Made by a program: the position numbers and the translations under genes. A DNA stretch of 64,000 nucleotides, from positions 1 to 64,000 of the forward strand of contig JARUPY010000205.1 of NCBI GenBank assembly GCA_029817715.1, read 5' to 3'. This document shows positions 1 to 10,291 of the stretch, piece by piece; position 1 is the first letter of the stretch; every line of letters starts with the position of its first letter. The DNA comes from Melastoma dodecandrum. Taxonomy: Eukaryota > Streptophyta > Magnoliopsida > Myrtales > Melastomataceae. The notes below the pieces were generated by a model. The model was not told the origin of the DNA. It saw only the letters and a list, made by a program, of their open reading frames with translations, and did no database searches.

Positions 1-448
1 TTTACATTACATTGAGGGTGAAGTGAAAATACAAAACCCAACACCTGCAGAAAGTTGGCACGGACAGTTTCCGGGCCAAGCACAATAATCACACAGAATC
101 AAAGGCGTTAATGGTTCCAAATGTCTATGGGGGCATTGAGGAACCAAAAAACCAATAAACAAAATAACTAAATCTGTAAGGTTTCGGAAAACTTGCTGCT
201 TTTTTTTTTCCCATTTATCCACAACAATGAATCTAAAAATGAAGATATCACCATGGTTCGTAGACGACTGAGTTTATACAATATAAATCTACAAAAAACA
301 GGAGGTAAGAAAGTACCTTCCCTCTTCAAGGCAAGACAATGATAAAAGAAAGTAACAACGAGAAGGGGTTCTGCTGGTCCTGTATATATCCTGTGCAAAT
401 TACTGATATGATCATTCTTACAGCATGGTGCAGTATCCCTCGTGTTGT
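1..448. other. 3' flank of the STELLO-like pseudogene
   Basis: Sequence beyond the conserved stop codon of the STELLO-like copy, read on the minus strand. It would have been 3' UTR and downstream DNA. Short open frames here match nothing I recognise and look like chance. Confidence 0.5.
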
Positions 449-3400
449 TTAAACCAGCTCCATCAGGAGGGGATCGCAATCGGCCATAACCCATATGAGC
501 TTAATGAATTCCTGGCTCACTGGACACGTTTTTTTTTTTTTGCATGGATGGACTGCTGGGAACTTGAAGCCGAATAATAGGTCGAGTTAGCGGGCGGTGG
601 TTTTCTTTTGTAGACCATCTTGCTTAGGACTGGGTCGAAATCCTTCTGCGAGTCCATAGCTACGAAGAACATGGGGAATGCGACCTTGTAGTGAATGTCC
701 AGGTCCCCCACTAAGCCAACTAAGAGTCTTCAAAGTCCGTTGTTCAATGCCTGGGGACCATACAGTACTATCGGAATTGCATATTAGGAGGCCCTGGTGA
801 TCTCGTGACAGCTTCCTTGTAGTTGACTTGTAAGTGAACTTGCATTGAACTCACGACTTTCTTAACCAGGCGGAGCCTGGCTCATAAACCATTCAGAATT
901 TCCACTTACTGACACAGTACGTCCACGACTAGGATACCTGATCCATAAAGCATTTGGTGATTTCCACAAAATGAAGGTGAGGGATATTAATGATAACCAT
1001 CTAGGCAAAAAAAAAATGGAAAATGAGCACGGGAATTAGACGTGTATTATGGGCAATAGCAACGCAAATGACTGGAAAAACATAATGCAATCCAGAAAGA
1101 AAATGCTATAGAAGCAAGCAGTAAACGAGGAATAGAAAGTGCAGGAAATAGGTTAATGATCCGCGGAACTTCGAAGAATGGTGGTACCTGGTTAGGGATC
1201 CACAACTTAGTCCTTGTCAGCCCTGACGTAAATATCCAAGTAGTTAATAACTGTAAAAAATTCCCCAAAATCCTTAAGGAAAAGAAATCCTTCTGCGCTC
1301 GAATAATCTTCTGAAGTATGGCTGGCAGTTGCCTGCAAAAATATAGGAAGAGAGAGTTTTAAGCTCAACTAAAATAGACTCTGGACCATTGACTCCATAA
1401 GAAATTCTGACTTTCATATACGGCAAATTTGCAAGCCACTGGGGCTAAAACATGTATCTATTTCTATCTCTACGTATGTTTCGTGGAAGGGGGAGATTGA
1501 ATTTGTGCACAAAGGTATATCACTTTGTCACGGTCTGTCCTCATGGAAACTACCCCGTTGGCATGCAGACAAGTAAAGAATATTCTAAGGCATCCAGATT
1601 GACCACGGACATCTCAACAAAACTATAAACCATATATGGTCAAAGAAACCAATCTAAGGAAATCGTTACCATAGGTTGGTTCGGTTACTACCCCCACCCC
1701 CCCCCATAAAGAAAAAAGCTGACATTTGATCAGTCTACTTTGCAACACAATTAAGCAGTTGGTATCTAAGTTGACACAATCAGCTCATTTATCCATGGAC
1801 AAAATGAAAGACCAGTCAAGGCCACTAACTAACTCATTGTGTCCTGTACGAACGTCTTACTTGTACACAACTGTGATCGAGATGGCCTTCCTCGACCACC
1901 TAGTTTCATTATTTCTTTGTCTCAGCCAAAATGACAACAGTTTTTGAAAATCCCTTCCATAAAGCAATCTCCAACTCAAGGAGCAGTACGGTTCAACAGG
2001 CCCACTGCAGAACCTAATAAGTACGACATTTCCAAAATTCTTCCTCCACCGGATCAAATTACCGATCTCATAATTAACGGTCCCGGTTTCCTCAACACCC
2101 AGATGAACCGAGGTCAGCTTCCGTGGAACAAACTCCTTTTTATCACCATGCCCAATTACTGCTCGAGGCCTATCCAATTCAAGCGACATCAATCTCGGCT
2201 GCAGGTATACGACGGCGAGCAAATCCTGCAGCCAAGCAGCGGTAAACTTCAGTCCTTCTCCATCCAGAACCCTTCTTCGGCCATGTGAAAACTCAGTTCC
2301 AATATCTTCTCAAAAAGCCGGTGCTTATTCGACCTCCACGACACCAAAAACTTAGTCAACCGCCCGACATTCACGTGAAGATCCTTTTCCTCAGAAAAAG
2401 GGTAGGCCTCAACCCTATCATATCTATGCACATGGGTGGATACACAGCAACATATCCGCCAATCTCCCACAGTAACCTCTGCGCCCAATAACCCCTCAAT
2501 ACGTCAGAAGCCATTGAACTAACCGACACCGGGAGCATCAATCCCCAGAATGCCGACGAATGGAACAGAGTATTGAAAGAATTCACAGGAACCATGACAC
2601 CCTGGGGTAATGCGACCTTGGGAGCATGCTCGTCAAACCTGATATCAAACGACTCCAACCCGGACTTCCTGGTAAAATAGAACACCGAGTACACATCAGG
2701 CAAGCCATCAGAAAGGCCCTGCTGAATAAACTGCTCCCCGCTAAAGATCTCTGTGTAGAACTCCTCATGTCCGATCTCCCCGATGTTCTCCAAGGGCAAA
2801 CCCCTCGGCCACACAGACCGCTGCCCAAAGTGGATGTAAGGATTGACCACCGTACGGTTGACATTCTCGTGACTATACTGCAACAAGATCTCCTGCCTAG
2901 CACCCTCGCCGACCAACTCCACATCGAAATGCTTCCCCAGATCACCGCCAATCACCTCCCCCCTATCATCCACGTCGTACCTCTTCTTACCCCCATGCTC
3001 TATCGCGAACAAGTCCCCAATGGTCTTCCTCACAACGCTGTTATAAGGCAAGAACTCTGTAACCCTAAAGTTGAGGGAAGCCTGCTGTTCCAACGAGAGA
3101 AAGATGGCACCCTTGAGGCTCCAGTCGGCCGGGGTCCTCGAGTTGCCGACAGCCAACACCTGCCAGCCCCTGAGGCGGACCAAGCTCCTGAGCTCCTCGC
3201 TCGGGTATTCCGAGACGGACACCACGATCCACTTCTCAGCACGGAAGCTCGGCAAAAGGGAGCCGGAAGCAGGGAGGGGACGGATGGCGCCCCAGTCGAC
3301 AAGGGGGATCTGGAGGGACTGCTGAGACTGGGTGGCGGAGCGCTGAAAGCAGAGGAGGGATGCGGAATCGCCGGCATTGGAGAGGAAGAGGACGGCGGCG

Positions 3401-3558
3401 ACGGTAGAGGCAAGGACGAGGAGGACGGTGACGATCTTGAAGAGGTCGTCGGAGAGGAAGCTGGGGGAGGAAGTAGGGGTGGGAAAGGCGTCGACGGACT
3501 TGGGGAGGGGGGATCTGATCCGGGGCTTGGGTCGGGAGTTACGGACCTAAACCAACAT
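449..3558 (-). pseudogene. STELLO-type (DUF288) Golgi glycosyltransferase, degraded copy
   Basis: Intact STELLO proteins are type II Golgi membrane proteins with a glycosyltransferase-like domain; they help assemble cellulose synthase complexes. Reading from 3558 leftwards, the start MLV is followed at once by a TAG stop (3549-3547). After that the frame is clean: a transmembrane stretch (LFKIVTVLLVLASTVAAVLF), then the conserved EKWIVVSV, GDLGKHFDVELVG and FDIRFDEHAPKVALPQG blocks. Single-base frame changes follow near 2433 (after AVYPP), 2252 (after MEKD) and about 1945. Stops TAA, TGA and TAG cluster near 1900-1912. A donor (CAA|GTAAG, about 1862) ends exon 1. Exon 2 (about 1335 downward) still shows SSAEGFLFLKD and, one frame off, TKLWIPNQV. 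The last exon keeps LDIHYKVAFPMFF and ends DPLLMELV-stop at 451-449, the family C-terminus. The span therefore covers the whole gene. The stop at codon 4 plus at least four frame breaks mean no normal product. Confidence 0.9.
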
Positions 3559-4984
3559 TTCAGCTTTGGGGCAGGAAGTCAACGTCAGGAGCAGACTCAG
3601 GTTTTGCCGCCGGGCGTCGGTGAATGGTGGCGGGAGGAGGAGGAGGGAGGCCTTGCCGACAGTGGTTGGGGAGGGGGATGGGAGCGTGAACTTTAATTGC
3701 CTTCTACTGTAATCAAATGACGTTTCTAGGGGAAGGCAAAAAAAAGGACTGTGTGTGTCGGGAGGGTGAACTTTTGCTTTTCTTATTTGTTTTTCCCTTA
3801 TTAAATACAACCGACGACTGGGTTGGGTTTGGCATCCCCCCCGTGTGTGTGTGTGTGGGGGGGGCTTAAGCTTTTGCTTAAGGGGGATGTGGTTGGGATG
3901 TCCCCGTCGTCGTCGGCTTGTCCGTCCTTTTCTTTCTCCGTTACCGGATCCAGTCCCCCCCCTCTTTTTTTAATTATACAACAAATTTGGAATCTCCGTC
4001 GGTTAAATTACACAAGTCCCTCAAGAATATATCGCTAAGAATCAGACGACGTTAGTGTTATACTAATCGGAGACGAAAATCCCCTTTTTCGTCTTCCTTT
4101 TGGTCGTTACTTTCTAAATGATAAAAGATCATGCGTGTCTTTAAGAAACCACAACGTCCTTTCCATTTTAACCCCCATTAATCATTTCTTCTGGTACATT
4201 ATTCCTCCTCTGGAGAATGTCATTAGATACACGTTGAAAAAGAATTAATTATAAAGACGGGTGGATGAGACAAAAAAACAAAAAAGGAGAAGCAAAACAT
4301 ACATAAACTAGGGTGAAAACGAATCGAGGTGTTTCGTTCGCGAGCCACACTTAAGGTGGTTCGGTCAAAATCCAATTCGAGCTCGAGTCCAGCTCGTTGA
4401 TAAAACGGGCCGAGCTCGAGCCGAAACGCTTCCAGGGTTCGATGATTCGCGTGTCTAATTATTTATAATAATAAAATAATAAAATTAATAAAATTGCCGC
4501 TACGTTTCAGATCTTTCGAGCAGTGAGCTCGAGCTCTTCATAAATTAGACTGAAGCCTAGCTCCAGTTCTCATTCTTGAGCTCCATCGCAGTTCGAAGCC
4601 GTCTCTACGTTACGCATGGTAAACCTAAGACCCGGTCTAGGATAACCCACCACGAAACAACCGAGCACATCCGCATTTAAGTACGTGTGATTAGGGCAGC
4701 AGATGGAAATTAATATATTTTGCAATCGCCCTTGATTTGATCCAGGCCCACGACAATCAACATCATGAAAGCCCATCTAGTTCTACAAAGGCCCAAGTTG
4801 AGCCCAACTTCGGTCCCCCCCCCCCCCCCCCCGGCCGTTACAGAGAGAGGGTGGGAAGAGATATTATTTTTAAAAAAAAAAAACCAGATATTCTGAAAAA
4901 GAGGAAGAAAAAAGCGCGCCATTTTCCAAATCCGGAAAGGAAATAAAAACCAGAAAAAAAAGGGAGAGAAAGAAAACAACCAGA
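3559..4984. other. Intergenic, low-complexity tracts
   Basis: No gene seen. Contains a (GT)n tract near 3842-3857, C-rich runs (about 3951-3962 and 4817-4832), and a GAGCTCGAG-rich stretch at 4375-4560 of the kind common in plant repeats. Short A/T runs are frequent. The right end would hold the promoter and 5' UTR of the plus-strand gene starting at 4985. Confidence 0.6.
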
Positions 4985-6536
4985 ATGAGAGTGAAGGAGG
5001 ATGAGGTGGCAGCGGCGTTCCCCTCCCCCCTTGAAACCATCGCTGCCTCTGCTCTGCTCCTCCTCTCCGGAGCCGGTGATGAGCCTGCTGCCCTCCCTTG
5101 CTCTCCTCCCCCATCCTCCAAGTAAGATCATCCCCTGCTGCATCATCTCTTCTTCCTTACTGATCTGCTTGTGTTGCTGTGCTAGGACGACTTGCTTGGA
5201 CGTGATTCCGGACAAGGATGGGAGCAGTCTCCGCTCGGCGTCCTCTGAATCCACTGATTCGAAGTCGGACTCCTCTTCCCTGACCAGCAGTGTCTCTTCC
5301 ACCAGATCGCATGCTCGTAAGATCAGAGTGATCACTGCTAGGCTACGCGGGAAACTCCAGGTCTGATCCTCTCGTTTCCTTGATCTTTCCATTTTGGTTG
5401 TCTTCACGGGACCAATCTCTTGCTCGTTTGGCTGATTTTTACTCAAACTCTGCGTCATAGTTATCCATCCTTTGCTTCTTTGATTCTTGCTCTTTCGGTT
5501 GCTTTGTGTGTGTGGCTGTATCTTAACAAGACTGATCTCTGTCTCGTTTTGCTGATTTGAACTTGTCAATTTGATGCGCGATTTGTTGACTTCCTGGTTC
5601 TGCTTTCGGAGTGTTGTGCAGTGCAGTGTTTCAGTTGTAGGTTTAATCTGTTGTCTGATTGAGATCAGTCTCCTGAAATCTCGCGTTTACCTTACTTTTC
5701 CTTCCTACTAGCTTTGGCAGCTGGCACGAGGAAGTCCTCATATGTTTGCTGATCTTCTCATCTGTTATAAGCTGATTCCTCTCTTGGACTTGCCTTTTCT
5801 TTTCCCAGCAAGATGCAATTAGTAGTGATTTTGTCGCCTTCTTCCTGCTTTTTTGGTAATAGTGTGAAGAATCGACCAACGATGCCATTTGTGATTATTT
5901 ATCAATCTGATCTTATTGCAGGTGTCCCGGAAAGCTCGCTCTAAGGTAAGTTTTATCACCAAGCCCAGTCCCGGCAAGAATGACTGCACCTCGAATGGGA
6001 GTTCGACCAGCACCTCTAGTGGCACTACGGTTGCAGAAACTGGCTCTTTCACTTGGACCGATAATAAACCGAAGGCTGCCAATGGAAAGCACCACATAAG
6101 GTCGGCCCACATATGTCTCCGTGCTGAAGCGATATTGAAGCTACTGTCTGAAGGAAGTGCCCATGAAACCAGGATCCGAAAAGAACTCGGTGACAGCCCC
6201 GATACTAGCAAGGCCCTTCGAGCGTGAGTCGAGTAGTCAGGACATTAGTCATGTGAAGATTAAGGACAAATGTCATGCTATTTGTCTTTCTGCAGACTGC
6301 TCAAGCTGGAAGAGGTCAAGCGATCAGGGAAAGGGGGACGCCGCAATCCATTTATTTACACGGTACAAATTCTTCGTCTCTTATGCCTCAGTTTACTGCA
6401 ACCTGAATTCATTTGTCAACCAAATAATCGGGTGCTCGGTTCTCTCTATAGATTGCACAAAGGGAGTTGCGCATTTCTGCAGACTAAAGTAAACGTAAAC
6501 AGTCATGCAAGTGGTGGAATCATAGTGGCAATATAA
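4985..6536 (+). CDS. Uncharacterised plant protein with C-terminal helix-turn-helix-like domain
   Basis: Exon model: 4985-5121, 5186-5360, 5922-6223, 6296-6362 and 6483-6536, all with GT-AG borders and consistent phases, giving 244 aa. The start MRVKEDEVAAAFPSPLETIA is chosen because its frame runs into exon 2. Exon 2 encodes a Ser-rich acidic stretch followed by a basic patch (HARKIRVITARLRGKL). Exon 3 begins VSRKARSK, passes a Ser/Thr-rich linker, then reads LRAEAILKLLSEG...RIRKELGDSPDTSKALRALLKLEEVKRSGKGGRRNP across the next junction. That last block looks like a small three-helix/winged-helix fold; I recall plant proteins annotated as HTH three-helical bundle with the same end. A nuclear or nucleic-acid role is inference only. 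The last intron (6363-6482) is 120 nt, a multiple of three with no stop, so retention gives a 284-aa variant. A strong donor-like GTAAGT inside exon 3 (5946) appears not to be used, because the frame beyond it reads well. Confidence 0.75.
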
Positions 6537-7446
6537 TGGTATACATTTATATAGGATAACTCCAGGAAGAGCTGCAACATATTAGCAGTCTAACACAAAT
6601 ACAAGAATAGTGTTTCTTTTAACAGTGGCTATGGCTGATAAAGTGCTTGTGTTGGGGAGAAGGATGAACATTTCCAGTCGGCTGCCACCTTGCGTTATGA
6701 ATAGGTTGTTCATACTTCATAGAGAATTTTACCTTACCTTAAAGATCCGAGAGGAGCCTCCCACTGATCTTTGTACAGGATGGATAACTATTGTCTCATA
6801 TGGAAATGAATAAAAGGACTTAGTTGTTTGTTAAGTTTTAGGCCCGTCTCCCTTGAAACGGGCATTGGGAAACTACTGTTCGGCCTGGACGTGGGCTGCG
6901 TCATGCTGTTTGACCTCCAGGCATTCCCTAATTAGGTTCGGAGTGGTTCTTCTGGATCTGTCTGCTTATCTGCAGCTCGATTTTATCGTCGAAGAGAATG
7001 GGTTGGGGAATAATTTGGTTGGCTACCCTGGTGCATTCAGTAGATAGAGGCATGTCAACGCTTCTGTTGTATGATCAAATGATCCGATGACAGCCATATT
7101 TAGTTAAGTAACAGCTCCAATGCATTGTGCTGTGGAAGCAATCTCACATGGCGCACAAAAAAAGAAAAAACAAATGGAAAAACCCACGTTGTTGTATCTT
7201 AAGAGCACAACCATCCCGAAAGTTTATTTAGGCAAAATTCTGTTACATGGATTTATCAATTTGCTTGGGAGACGAGTTGAGGGGGAGAAAATCAAAAAGA
7301 AAAACAAGATTCCAGCAATCTCAGAAGGTTGGCAACCGAACCAGAAGCCCAAATTGGCAAGCTCTTTCAGAAGCGCAGATTGACGCTCCACATATTCTCT
7401 GCCTTATGTTTCCGAAATCCTAAAGAGGAGTCGAGAGGCGAAGACG
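6537..7446. other. 3' UTR and intergenic
   Basis: Probably the 3' UTR of the upstream gene followed by the promoter and 5' leader of the small gene at 7447. Open frames here (6610-6813, 6853-7047, 7120-7383) have no recognisable content and no splice logic linking them. Confidence 0.5.
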
Positions 7447-7677
7447 ATGGGAAGGTACGTGGAGCTGCTAGACGTAGCCGCGAGGATTGTGGCGAGGTTC
7501 CATTCTCACTGCCCTCAGACAGCTCGTTTATATTATCACCCTCCCCTGACAACCCCCACGAGCAGCCCCAACCACCCTGACCCAGGTGACCTCAAACGGG
7601 GTACGACAACCGTCAGCGATGCACAGCAGCCGCCAGGGACAGAAACGTCGGAGCTTGTGCTTTCTTCAGTTGGATGA
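7447..7677 (+). CDS. Small conserved plant protein, 76 aa
   Basis: Single-exon frame from ATG 7447. The N-terminal half, [18 protein letters not shown] followed by [15 protein letters not shown], matches a family of small intronless plant proteins that I recall having the pattern [33 protein letters not shown]. Function is unknown to me; Arabidopsis members are usually described as hypothetical or stress-responsive. The C-terminal half (PDPGDLKRG...[11 protein letters not shown]) is Pro/Thr/Ser-rich and ends in a short hydrophobic tail, as in relatives. No signal peptide or membrane segment is evident. A gene of this type lies beside the insulin-degrading enzyme gene in Arabidopsis, as far as I recall, which supports it being real. 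Confidence 0.7.
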   Translation: MGRYVELLDVAARIVARFHSHCPQTARLYYHPPLTTPTSSPNHPDPGDLKRGTTTVSDAQQPPGTETSELVLSSVG

Positions 7678-7927
7678 AGGAAGGGATGGGATTACAACAA
7701 ACAGGAGTGCTCAGGGTTGAGTTCTTCTGTATCCTTGGTATTACACAAATCTTCTATGTTATATATGTGATTCATTGTTAATTACTTCATTCCAATCACC
7801 CCCAGCATATGTCAATCCTCCTATATATTCATTCGAAGTTTTCTCATATCAAATAGAACACAGAATATACTGTAACGAGCTTGCATTTACGATAAAGATT
7901 TGTTCGACATAATGCAAGGTTTGCTTC
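7678..7927. other. Likely 3' UTR of the small gene
   Basis: AT-rich sequence after the stop codon at 7677, with no further coding signal. Confidence 0.4.
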
Positions 7928-7990
7928 ATTTGCAGCTCCGTACAACATCCAATCATTCGCTCCCTTCGGTGAACCAGTGAAAAAGGGTTC
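7928..7990 (-). pseudogene. Relic of an insulin-degrading-enzyme gene 3' end
   Basis: On the minus strand this piece reads GGTTCACCGAAGGGAGCGAA...AGCTGCAAATGAA. It aligns with the end of the IDE gene at about 10292-10345 (GGTTCACTGAAGAGAGTGAA...AGCTGCAAATGAA) with roughly 80 percent identity and one 3-nt gap. The match runs past the stop position into what is 3' UTR in the main gene, so it is shared ancestry rather than coding convergence. It suggests a tandem second IDE copy, now almost fully deleted. A TRIM-like LTR begins 8 bp to its right. Confidence 0.6.
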
Positions 7991-7997
7991 CATCCAA

Positions 7998-8160
7998 TGT
8001 GTAAATCCAAAGTCCCACGTCGGATAGTTAAGAGAGTCCGGCCTTGTTTGTAAGCCTAAGCGGGCTACTCCCTCTATAGTCAATTGCCTCGCTGGTTTGT
8101 ATGCTGAGCTCGGCATATGTTCCGAACCAATATTCTAACATGGTATTGAGCTTTTTCCTT
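7998..8160 (+). mobile_element. TRIM-like LTR with adjoining primer-binding site
   Basis: A 143-bp segment (7998-8140) begins TGTGTAAATCC and ends TATTCTAACA, so has TG...CA termini. It carries AAAGTCCCACGTCGG, a motif typical of short plant LTRs (TRIM/SMART class). Immediately after it comes TGGTATTGAGC, close to the tRNA-iMet primer site TGGTATCAGAGC. That order (LTR then PBS) is the 5' end of a plus-strand retroelement. I see no coding capacity and could not find the matching 3' LTR nearby. Confidence 0.55.
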
Positions 8161-9905
8161 AACCATTTTACTGAGGGAAACATCTTCGCCGGAGTGCATT
8201 GGTGGAGTTGCATTTCTTCATTGGCGGCAATTATCTTTCAGGTATAAGAGTACAATCGACATTATAGACGGCTCCAGTTAATTCACCTCCATGGTAGTGA
8301 TGAAGCTACGGCAAATTCAACTCTATCATTACTTTGTAAGTTGAAACTAGATAATAGTTAAGCATGAAGAAGAGTCGAATCAATTCAAATGAAGAAGGTA
8401 CCAACATTTCATTAATTTTACAACAATTTAAATTCATTTATCAACCAGGGTGCTCGTGTTAAAGTTTAATCGAGGAAACTTAACCTTTTTTTTTTGGCAA
8501 AAACCCAGACAAACTAGAGATACCTTCAATCAAACGTAATCTTTTGAGATTTTGTACGTGATAAAATATAGATTTATGGCATCGACCATAACTTATTTTG
8601 TTATATAATTTCGTCATCAAATTTTGTTTTTATATTAATTTTGTCTAATCTTTTATTTAAACGTGTGAATGTCAAACAAGGCCTTAATAAATAGTTTTAT
8701 CGGGAAAAAATGGAAAAAAATGGGAAATAATATTGAATATCGTATAATTTTATTTTAGGATTTTGACCGTCAGATCAAGTAGGTTGCAAGTAGCTACCAA
8801 GAATACGTCGTTGAAGGCCGGATGATGGGTCGATTAGGTGGATGATGAGACGGAGAAAGATGAGAATGAGAGGTTGGACATCCACCATTATAGGATACGG
8901 GTTAGAATATATTAAGAACTTGTTTGACTTCCGCACTATTAAATTAAAAATCGGCCCAAAATAAATATAAAAATAAAAATTAATGATAAAATTATATAAT
9001 AAATTAAGTTAATACTAAAATAGAAAGTTGACACAAATTTAAGTTTATATTTTTCCTTTACATGACATATCTAGAAGCGATTTGTCCTAACTCTTAGTCA
9101 AAACAAAAACATAGAGAAATTTGATTGGGAATGGTAAAATCTTCGGCGCAAAAAGAGGGGTAGAAGGTGAAAATTATGTGTCACGTTGGGTTAATCTTCC
9201 GTTTGAAATTTTTGTATGATGAACTCTAGTAAAATGATTCCAGTGGTTCGACAAACTTTGTCGACATCCACTCTCTAGCTCGGAGTTCGGACAGTACTTA
9301 CTAATCAAGACGAAACAGTGAATCGAGAAGTTGATTTAACATAATCGGGCTTCTACAATGCGAAAGGTGCTCTTGTACTAAATGAGAATTGTGTTTTTGG
9401 CTAATATGTATTAGGCTTATATATATGAGATAATTCAACGTGCCAGATACTTCAAACACAAGTTGAATGTAAGATTTGGCAATGCAAAAGTTTCCCGACA
9501 TAGCAAGATGTTGTGGATAATGCAAAAACTGATGTTCTTTCTCCACCTTCTCGTTTCGATTTAGTTTACAGTCGTGACACACACACACACACAAGGCCCT
9601 TAAAGAGGGATGTCGCCGTGCTCGAGTACGTGCATCACAGTGGACACCGGGGCGTGCTCGGGGAGCCAAAGAGGTAGTCATCCCCTGTCTTTTACACGAC
9701 AGAATCAATATCCCGCTCGAAGTCTATCGGGGTTTAGCCTTCCTCCACACCACATGGCTGAAAATTATAATCCCATGGCGGGGACAGGTTTCACATGAAC
9801 TGGAGGCTCTACTGGAGTGGCTCAAGGGGGGTGACGTCACCCCGGTGAGATCTTACTTGACGACCCCATTCCTGTGCTACTTTTCCAGATATCATAATCG
9901 TTTCA
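8161..9905. other. AT-rich intergenic DNA
   Basis: No gene recognised. Mostly AT-rich, with a short (CA)n tract near 9579-9592 and a more GC-rich patch at 9600-9880 whose frames match nothing I know. Confidence 0.5.
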
Positions 9906-10139
9906 TTACAATGACAAGATCTGTTCTGTCGTGCCAACCTCGACATCACCAGGGAAGGGGAAAGCCAGGCGATGTGCTTCAGAATGTGGCGCTTCCGGAT
10001 AGAATGTCTGCCAATTGAGGTGATCTTGTTCGAGTCATCCTAAGTCAGGATCAAATCCTTCGTAGCATTGCCACTCACTCTTCCCATTCACGGTGATTTC
10101 ATAAATTTCTCCAACTAGTTGTTCGAAAGCTTGATCCAT
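9906..10139 (-). pseudogene. Unidentified coding relic with one internal stop
   Basis: From ATG at 10139 the minus strand reads MDQAFEQLVGEIYEITVNGK and continues in a protein-like composition. A TGA then interrupts it, after which the same frame goes on (DHLNWQTFYPEAPHSEAH...) to TAA at 9908-9906, about 77 codons in all. The acidic/aromatic composition and uninterrupted frame except for one stop suggest a decayed exon or small gene. I do not recognise the family. It lies just downstream of the IDE stop codon. Confidence 0.35.
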
Positions 10140-10291
10140 GGTATTCCAAAAGTTGAGATTCTAAGAGTCGCAAGCGGTTCAACATATTGATCATTCAAAA
10201 GAACTGAAGAAAATAATGCAAATTAATACTGCAACAAGCTTAACTTTATAACAGTCTAGAAAGGGTCCGATGTAAAATGTATGGATTACTT

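Noticed and set aside
2626..3696. 356-codon plus-strand open frame
   Set aside because: It is the antisense shadow of the STELLO-like exon; the minus strand carries the conserved protein blocks.
4838..5569. Long minus-strand open frame overlapping the HTH-like gene
   Set aside because: Composition is the antisense of a Ser/Pro-rich exon, and the plus-strand exons have coherent splice sites and phases.
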